From Ustilaginoidea virens (taxonomy: Eukaryota; Ascomycota; Sordariomycetes; Hypocreales; Clavicipitaceae), in the NCBI RefSeq assembly GCF_000687475.1, contig NC_057321.1, forward strand, positions 1,426,001-1,490,000: a DNA stretch of 64,000 nt. Reading direction: 5' to 3'. The notes below the pieces were generated by a model. That model did not search any database and was not told the origin of the DNA. It saw nothing but the letters and a program-made list of their open reading frames with translations. The translations under genes were made by a program, and so were the position numbers. This document shows positions 57,790 to 64,000 of this stretch, one piece after another (position 1 is the first letter of the stretch; each line of letters opens with the position of its first letter).

Positions 57790-58176
57790 AACCGTTTGGG
57801 GGCCCGCGACTTCTGTCCCCCCGTCGACGCGCCGGCGCAGAGTCTCTCTCGCTCTGGCTTTTACTTTTTTTTTTTTTTTTTTACTTTTTTTTCTTTTTCT
57901 TTCCCCCCCCTTTGCCCCTTCTGGCCGACGGCCGCTGTGCCTGTATGCTGGCGTGAATCTTCGCCCAAGCCCCAGGAAACGCCTCCTCTGGCGGAACAGC
58001 TACCCTTGGGGTTCCAAACTGGACGCCTCTGACAATCCGTCACCCATCTCTGACCTCATCAACCCTCTTCCCTTCTTCCATCAAACTCCATCCGCCTGTT
58101 GACCCTCACAGGTCACTACCCCACCCCCGTACAGATAACCTAGTATCTACTACATCATATACATCATTGTGTCATC

Positions 58177-59824
58177 ATGGGGACTTCTCCTGCCACCGAG
58201 TCGAAGTCCCCCAAATCGTCAGACACGACGTCCCGGCGAGGTGAGAGCCCACATTGAGCCTGTCCTAGTTGAGCCTCAATTTCCCTTTACTGCCCGTTCC
58301 AGTTTCCCCTCCCCCCCTTTCATCCGTCGTCACCCTTTTCCTTCGTTGCTTGCTTGCACTGGAAACTGTGTTTCTGTTCTCCACCACAATCATCGTCATA
58401 CGCTGCCTCAATCAGGCGATACAAACCACCCCCCCCCCCCCCGTTTCTCTCTTTTCCCCTCTACCCAATCCAACACGCCTGGTCCTGGTGCTGGCTGTTG
58501 AATACATCGTCCGCTAATCTTGCTGTCATCGTCGCGTGGTGTCGCTACAAATCCAGTGTCTAGCTCCAAGGCAGATCCCGCAACCGCCGCCAAGTCGGAT
58601 TCCATCGGGGTGTCTAATGCTGAAGTCACGAAGCCGCTCGCTCCGCCCCCTCGGCCCGTTCAACAACCTCACGGAAACAATACGCCCGACTATTTCGCTG
58701 GCCCAGTCGGCGGATCTCTCAGTCTGGAGCCAAATCCATTCGAGCAGTCATTCGGGGGTGGTGGTGGCCCCGAGACTCCAGGAGGCACAAAGCTCCCTTC
58801 TGTCGCCGCCTTAACATCGCCTTCCTCGCTGCTTCCTGGCGGCAACTCGACTCCTTTCAACTGGGGAGGTGGCTCGCTGCGCACCGGGCCCCTAAGCCCT
58901 GCCATGTTGTCAGGTCCGGCCAACGACTACTTCAGCGATACGCACCATCTCCGAGGCGGTTTCCCGACCCCAAACGAGTCTTCCCTACGATCCGGTCTCA
59001 CTCCTGGAGGCAGCGGATCCATGTTTCCAACCCCTAGTCCCAACGCTCAAGCACTTTTCGCGCAGCTCGCCAGCGGCGGCGCAACGCCCAGCACCATCGA
59101 CTTTCATCGAACGGCAATAAGCGCGGCGGCTGCCAAACGCGAGCAAAACCCTCCCGCGCCGCCGCCGCCACCACCACCGGCGCAGCAGCATCAACATCAG
59201 CATCAACATCAGCAGCAGCAGCAACATCAGAAGCATCAACAACAGCAATCAGTGACGTCACAACCTGCGGAAATGCCCAACGGCACCGCGCCCGTCAAGA
59301 CCGAACCAAAGCAGGCCTCTGGGCCTTTCGACCCTCACGACAACGACGCCGCCAACGGCTTGTTCATGCTCGCGCAGGGCGCTCAGAGCAGGAACGGCTC
59401 CCAGGCCCCCAGCCAGTTTGGTGCAGCCGGGGCCCCCAGTCACGCGCATCCCGCTCCTCCGCAGACCCAAAACTCCAACACGTCGCCGCAAATGTCGTCC
59501 GGTAACGCTGCGTCACGAGGTGTTAGCGTAGGGACCAACGGGTCGGATGGAAACGAACAGGCAAAGCCGGCTACCAAGGTCAAAGGCAAAAAATCCGCCA
59601 GTGCCTCCAACGGTGGTCGAAGAAAGGCAGACGACGCTACTCCAGCAAAGGCGCCTCCCAGCAAGAAGGTCAAGGGAAGCATAGGAGCGATGAATGGGAG
59701 CATCCATGAAGATTCAGAGGATGACGATGACGAGATGGGTGAGGACGGCAACCCCAAGTCGAAGATGACGGACGAAGAAAAACGAAAAAATTTCCTCGAG
59801 AGAAACCGGTGCGTTTCCCTGCCC

Positions 59825-59862
<38 letters not shown>

Positions 59863-60219
59863 CTGCCGTAGAACTCGGGATGTGCTGACGCAAACCTTAA
59901 CAGGGTTGCTGCTCTTAAATGCCGGCAGCGCAAGAAGCAGTGGCTCGCTAATTTGCAAAACAAGGTTGAGATGTACAGTAGTGAGAATGATGCTCTCACC
60001 GCCCAAATCACTCAATTGAGGGAAGAGGTTGTCAATCTGAAGACGCTTTTGCTGGCCCATAAAGACTGTCCTGTCACTCAACAGCAAGGGCTCCACGGCG
60101 CCTTCATGTCGCAAGTCGTCGAGCCGTTCAACGCACAGATGAATCCCTATGGGATGGCTGGTCCCATGCCTAATCAGCAGGTTATGGCGGGACAAGGCGT
60201 CCAGCGCCGCTTCTCATGA
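58177..60219 (+). CDS. atf1: ATF/CREB-family bZIP transcription factor Atf1
   Basis: Nuclear effector of the stress-activated (Hog1/Sty1) MAP kinase pathway, controlling oxidative and osmotic stress and often conidiation. Three exons: 58177-58240, 58557-59808 and 59904-60219; phases close to 543 residues. The N-terminal half carries Ser/Thr-Pro sites (GPLSPAML, LTPGGSGSMFPTPSPN) and the conserved TPDYFAGPVGGSLSLEPNPF block typical of Atf1/AtfA. A Gln/His run encoded by CAG/CAT/CAA (about 59185-59250) follows. The bZIP starts KRKNFLERNRVAALKCRQRK, with the NR...AA..CR signature spread over the last intron, and continues WLANLQNKVEMYSSENDALT as a leucine zipper. The C-terminus has the DCPVTQQQG motif common in this family. 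The last intron contains a run of 32 T. Confidence 0.94.
59827..59858. repeat. Run of 32 T inside the last atf1 intron
   Basis: The tract directly follows the donor region and occupies about a third of a 95-base intron that splits the DNA-binding basic region. Confidence 0.9.
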
Positions 60220-62037
60220 AGAGTATGACGCAAGTGACTGAAAAAAAAAATACAATTTAAGGTATACTGGGTCACTAGGGGAACAATTTTTGTCCCCGGT
60301 TCGAGCCCCAGTCCTCTGAATCGGACGGGCCTACATTGACCACTCTCCTGTTCAGGTCACGATGAGATCGAGAGAGCTTATTTCACCTTTGGAAATCGAG
60401 TCATGACGGAATTCCTCCGAAGCATGATAAAATCGGCCATCGACGATGTTTACACTGGGGCTACAAGTCCTGGGGCTCACAACTCCTTTTCTTATTACTT
60501 TCTTCTTTTTTTTTTTGGGATCCTACTTGCCCTGTACAACACCGTGTGAAGGAAACTGCACGATCTGCTTTGGGATTTGGTGTACGGGAAAATGGCAACA
60601 AAAGGTGATGGTGGGCTTCACTCACGAGGGTTTATAGTGTCCGATCTGAAATCACTCGCGTAGAGAGATATTTGTCAGCATATTCTTTCTGCATTTTATG
60701 TATATATCCACAGTCGCACAGGCACGGGCAGGCACGGGCAGGCACCAGGCACAAGGCATATGAAAAGATGTTTTGATGGGAGAGTCCTGCTTTGCTCAGG
60801 GCGTTGAAGAGGAGCGTGCAGTTTTACTGATTACATACTTGGTGTTGATAAGGGGCTGTTCCGTTCTGGACGGTAGTACAAGCAAAAAGCCACAACGGCG
60901 TAAGTGGTTCAGCGGTCCTCGCTTTGTGTTGCCATTGTGAATGTCTGCGGCTTGAATAAGGCTCCGGCTACATGTCGCCTCGCCTTCGTTTGGCCAAGTC
61001 AGGATTCTGGGCGGATTGCGCGACCAAGCACGGTCGGCTGGCCAATCAGGGCCCGCCGACGGCGTCCACAAGAGGCGGGGGTTGCCGAACCGCCCAAACT
61101 GGCTTAGCGTGAGCAAGATTGGCTGGCATCCCTCACCTTTCATTCTCCCAGGTAAACAAGAAACATAGCAACAGACCAACAGACCAACAGACCAACAGCG
61201 AGGGCAAAGTTTCGTTCTACAACACAGATTTGCCGCATCGCCAAGAATCCGCCTTGTCGCGCCTAGTCCTAGTCTTTGTCCCCTGAAGGTCCTTGCGCAA
61301 GCGGGAAGAAGGCACCCGAGCCGAGTCGGCAAGCACAGGCGAACAGCGCGCGCATTTTTGTTTTTTTTTCCAACCTCGACGCTGGGCAGCGCGACGCGGG
61401 CAGCGCGACGCGGGCAGAGTCGGTCCGCGCTTGGGCTGCGAGACGGAGCATCCGGGGCGGCAGCTTTGGCTTGACGGAATCGAGCGGCCGGGTTGGGGGG
61501 CGATCAGGCAGCAGCTTGTGGGCGGCCGCCTGTGCATGCGGGGGGGCGCGTTTTACATCACAGATTCGGTCTGGTGGGAAGGCGCTGGGCTGCGAGACGG
61601 GTATCTGGCACGGGGCCTTGGCGAAATCGAACAGCCGGGGCTGGCTGGGTGGGCGATCACGCAGCAGCTTATGACGGGCCGCCTGCACGTGTGTGCGAGC
61701 GCGATTTGTCTGGTTTTTCGGTCGACGCGCTGCTCAGGCTACGGGACGTTATTCGGCAACGTGGCGAGAATCGAACGGCTGGGTGAGCGATCACGCAGCA
61801 GCTTATGACCGGCCGCCTGTGTATGCGAGCGCGTTTTATCTAGATTTTCGGTCGACGCGCTGCTCAGGCTACGGGACGTTATTCGGCAGCTCGGGCGAGG
61901 ATCGAACGCAGCTCTGGATGACCAGCTGCCTGTGTTTTGGTTCATCGCGCCGCTCCGTCCAGCATCCCGAGCGCGTTTTTATCTATCCGCAGATTCAGTC
62001 GACGCGCATTCCCATGGGATCGAATAGTTAGCCGTCC
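60220..62037. other. Intergenic region atf1 to DSN1
   Basis: Contains a hairpin (GGGGAACA...TGTCCCC) at 60273-60297 followed by a tRNA T-arm-like GGTTCGAGCCCCAG, GGCACGG repeats at 60720-60745, GACCAACA repeats at 61171-61198, and the degenerate 135-155-bp repeat block at 61370-61930. No gene was seen. Confidence 0.5.
61370..61930. repeat. Degenerate tandem repeat, units of about 135-155 bp
   Basis: Marker sequences recur: GCGATCA(C/G)GCAGCAGCTT at about 61500, 61652 and 61788; (C)GGCCGCCTG soon after each; TTTTCGGTCGACGCGCTGCT at about 61715 and 61847; and GA(A)ATCGA(G/A)C(G/A)GC near 61470, 61625, 61769 and 61900. The last two full units are the most alike (136-bp spacing). Confidence 0.8.
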
Positions 62038-63847
62038 ATGACGACTCTTGTGGCGACGCAACGGGCGCTACAACTTAGCATGAGCAACCAGCAAGGGCGT
62101 CGAACAAGCAAGCGCCTGGCCGGTATGTTTTTGTTGTTTTTTTTGGTTGTCGGACAGAGGATACGCCATGTGACGCGCGGATGGCAGCTAACGCGAGCGA
62201 GCACCAGCCGCGGCCGATATCGAACGCGACGATGATTTTCAATTTGTACGCAAGTCCAAACGGCCCAAGACGGAGGAGCCAGAGCCAAAGCCGGCGAAAA
62301 AGGCAACGGCACGCGGGCTCTCGAGCACGACAGCCGCAGCAGCAGCAACTACTACCGTCGCTACTACTAATACCACCGCTACCGCTGCCGCTGCCGCTAC
62401 CACCATTACCACCACCACCGCAGAACCTGTTGAGCAGGAGCAAGGCCACGAGGTGTCGCCATTACCGACGAGCCTGGCCAGCGCGGGGCGACGGATATCC
62501 CCGCGGCGAAAAGGAGGCGATGCTGCTGCACCTGAAGACGGCGCAGCTGCACGCAAGCCTTTGAGGAAAAGCACGCGGGGTTCCGCGGCGGAGGAGAAGG
62601 ACCAGGCAGCCGCCGGGCGACCGTCGAAACCAGCCAGACGATGGGAGCCGTCACCGACGCCGCGGCGGCCGGCCACGGAGTCGGCGGTCATTGCGCTGCC
62701 GATGAACGACACGCCCGTCATCAACCGGAACAAGGAGATGCGCAGAAAGGGAGGCAAGGCCAACAGAAGGAGCAGTCTGGGCTCGCGCGGACGAAGGGCC
62801 AGCTCGCTGATCGACAACGGCCAGACGGCAACGCCTCACCGCGACGTGAACCCGGACGAGTTCTACAAGCACATTGCCCAAGGCCTGCCGGAACCGAGGA
62901 GGATGAAGCAGCTGCTCATGTGGTGCGGCGAGCGGGCTCTGCCGGAAAAGCCGCGGCTCGGGACACACAACCCGAGCGCCGCGCTGGGTGGTATGTGGGA
63001 GATTTGAGCTGCACTCGGAGCAAACCCGGTGGTGGGGAGAAACGCGCGTGCTGACCGGATAACCCCCTCGCAGCCCGAGCCATTCAAGACCAGATACTGA
63101 AGGACTTTGCCTCGAGACCAGACTTTTCCGACTGGTTCAGTCGCGACGACGAGGCGCCCAAGCCGACGGTGCTCAAGCCGAACCCGAGAAACACGGAGCT
63201 GGACGAGAGGCTGGCAGCGTTGGAAGCCAAGATACAGAGGTATGAAAGAAGCCTTGCCCGGACACGTCCCCATGCGCGACCGTTGTGGCCCCCAGTTTCC
63301 TTTTGTCGGCGGCGCTGTCGCTAAGGCGTGTTTTTTTTTTATTTAACTTACTTATTATTTATTTATTTATTTATTTGACCGCAGGTTGCAACAAGAAAAA
63401 GAAGCCTGGCTAGCCATACGGGAGCCCCAGCCCGACCTGCCGCCGCTCTTTGCACCCTCTGACGCCGCCGACGCCGCCGACACGACCGACACGGCCGTTG
63501 AGCTACCCGACCCGTCCCTCCTGGACCCCGACGAGGCGCGGATACGGGCCCTCCTCGCCGACGAATTGGTGCCGTTTGAGAGCCTCTGCACACAGACCGA
63601 GGAGCGGATACGTAAGATCCAAGCGTCGCTCGAGTTCGAGGTGGACCAGCTGGCGGACAACGTGCACAAGCTGGAGCAGCGGGTCCTGGCGGCGGGCGGG
63701 CAGGCCGACGCGGCGCTGGGGCTCGGCGCGGCGCGGCTGCGCGAGCGCGAGCAGAGGGACAGGACGCGCGCGGGGACGCGCGACATGCCCGTCATGGAGG
63801 TGCTGAGGAGCCTGAGCGCGATGCTGCCCGAGGGGGGCGGGGGGTGA
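62038..63847 (+). CDS. DSN1: Dsn1/Mis13 kinetochore subunit
   Basis: Subunit of the MIND/Mis12 complex that links centromeric chromatin to the Ndc80 complex. Four exons: 62038-62122, 62208-62990, 63074-63239 and 63385-63847; phases close to 498 residues. The N-terminus has the conserved RRTSKRLA motif, then DDDFQFVRKSKRPKTEEP across and after the first junction. A Thr/Ala-rich run is encoded by ACC/GCT repeats (about 62330-62420). The next part has NRRSSLGSRGRRASS, a site that resembles the Aurora B-regulated RRxS segment of Dsn1. The Mis13 domain follows: VNPDEFYKHIAQGLPEPRRM, LLMWCGERALPEKP, ALGARAIQDQILKDFASRPD, FSDWFSRDDEAPK and coiled coil (ELDERLAALEAKIQRLQQEK, later SLEFEVDQLADNVHKLEQRV). 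The third intron holds a TTTA microsatellite. Confidence 0.92.
63345..63377. repeat. (TTTA)n microsatellite in the last DSN1 intron
   Basis: ATTTATTTATTTATTTATTT directly upstream of the branch/acceptor of intron 3. Confidence 0.85.
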
Positions 63848-64000
63848 CGACTTGTCGGGGTGACGACTTGTCGGGATGACGATACGACGCGACGAGGCAC
63901 GGGGGGCACGGCGGCACGGCGGCACGGCATTCTGGCATACTGGCACACTGATTTACTGTCCTTTTTTTTCTTTTTTTTTGGTTTAATGTATATACATATC
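63848..64000. other. 3' flank of DSN1
   Basis: 153 bases with short repeats (GGTGACGACTTGTCGG twice; GGCACGGC several times) and a T-rich stretch near the end of the window. Confidence 0.4.

Larger units (their letters stand above)
54342..58176. other. 3.8-kb region upstream of the bZIP gene, no gene seen
   Basis: Contains a C-run at 54903-54919, GCTGG repeats at 55480-55500, TACGGAGTA copies at 55586 and 56768, GGCATGC repeats at 56440-56466, CCTTGG repeats at 56703-56728, a CCTAGGTA-type palindromic block at 56978-57040, a C-run at 57505-57519, A-runs near 57548-57588 and two T-runs (35 T at 57754-57788, and 57866-57882). The last kilobase, rich in pyrimidine, is probably the long 5' leader and promoter of the bZIP gene. 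Confidence 0.5.

Overview
The window is nuclear DNA from a filamentous ascomycete (Pezizomycotina). Gene content, short introns with GT(A/G)xGT donors and CTGAC branch points, and best-remembered relatives all point to a sordariomycete, probably Hypocreales; the species cannot be named from sequence alone. Gene spacing is loose, intergenic DNA is rich in very long homopolymers, microsatellites and short dispersed motifs, and no bacterial, phage, CRISPR or intact transposon features were seen.

Left third (0-25 kb): an Aip1 actin-interacting WD40 gene (-), a small GPI-anchored CFEM-like surface protein (+), a 75-bp minisatellite, an AHC1-like zinc-finger protein (-), an Alba-like nucleic-acid binder (+), the polyphosphate-polymerase subunit Vtc1 (-), a Tctex-1 dynein light chain (+), an F-box-like protein (+), what looks like a decayed glycosyltransferase gene, and a neutral ceramidase (-).

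Middle (25-46 kb): a SIS-domain sugar-phosphate isomerase-like gene (+), a membrane SPX-domain protein (+), a satellite-filled convergent interval, a conserved fungal protein of unknown function (-), an unrecognised four-exon gene (-) and then about 7.5 kb (38.6-46.1 kb) of less GC-rich DNA with no recognisable gene but several protein-like open fragments. This is the most accessory-looking part of the window.

Right third (46-64 kb): the SFM1 methyltransferase (-) and KEX1 carboxypeptidase (+) diverge from a shared 1.2-kb promoter interval; then a ten-knuckle CCHC zinc-finger protein, a glutathione-S-transferase-like protein, the ATF/CREB bZIP factor Atf1, a degenerate tandem repeat block, and the kinetochore subunit Dsn1 (all +).

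The genes are mostly unrelated housekeeping functions and do not form an operon-like or biosynthetic cluster. Two (Vtc1 and the SPX membrane protein) belong to phosphate/polyphosphate sensing families but lie 20 kb apart. I found no convincing new multi-gene system; the best leads are the orphan gene and open fragments at 37.5-46 kb, the relic glycosyltransferase, and a strongly over-represented 9-base motif (TACTCCGTA). All exon models were built by hand from splice signals and reading phase; those with closing phase are marked as such.
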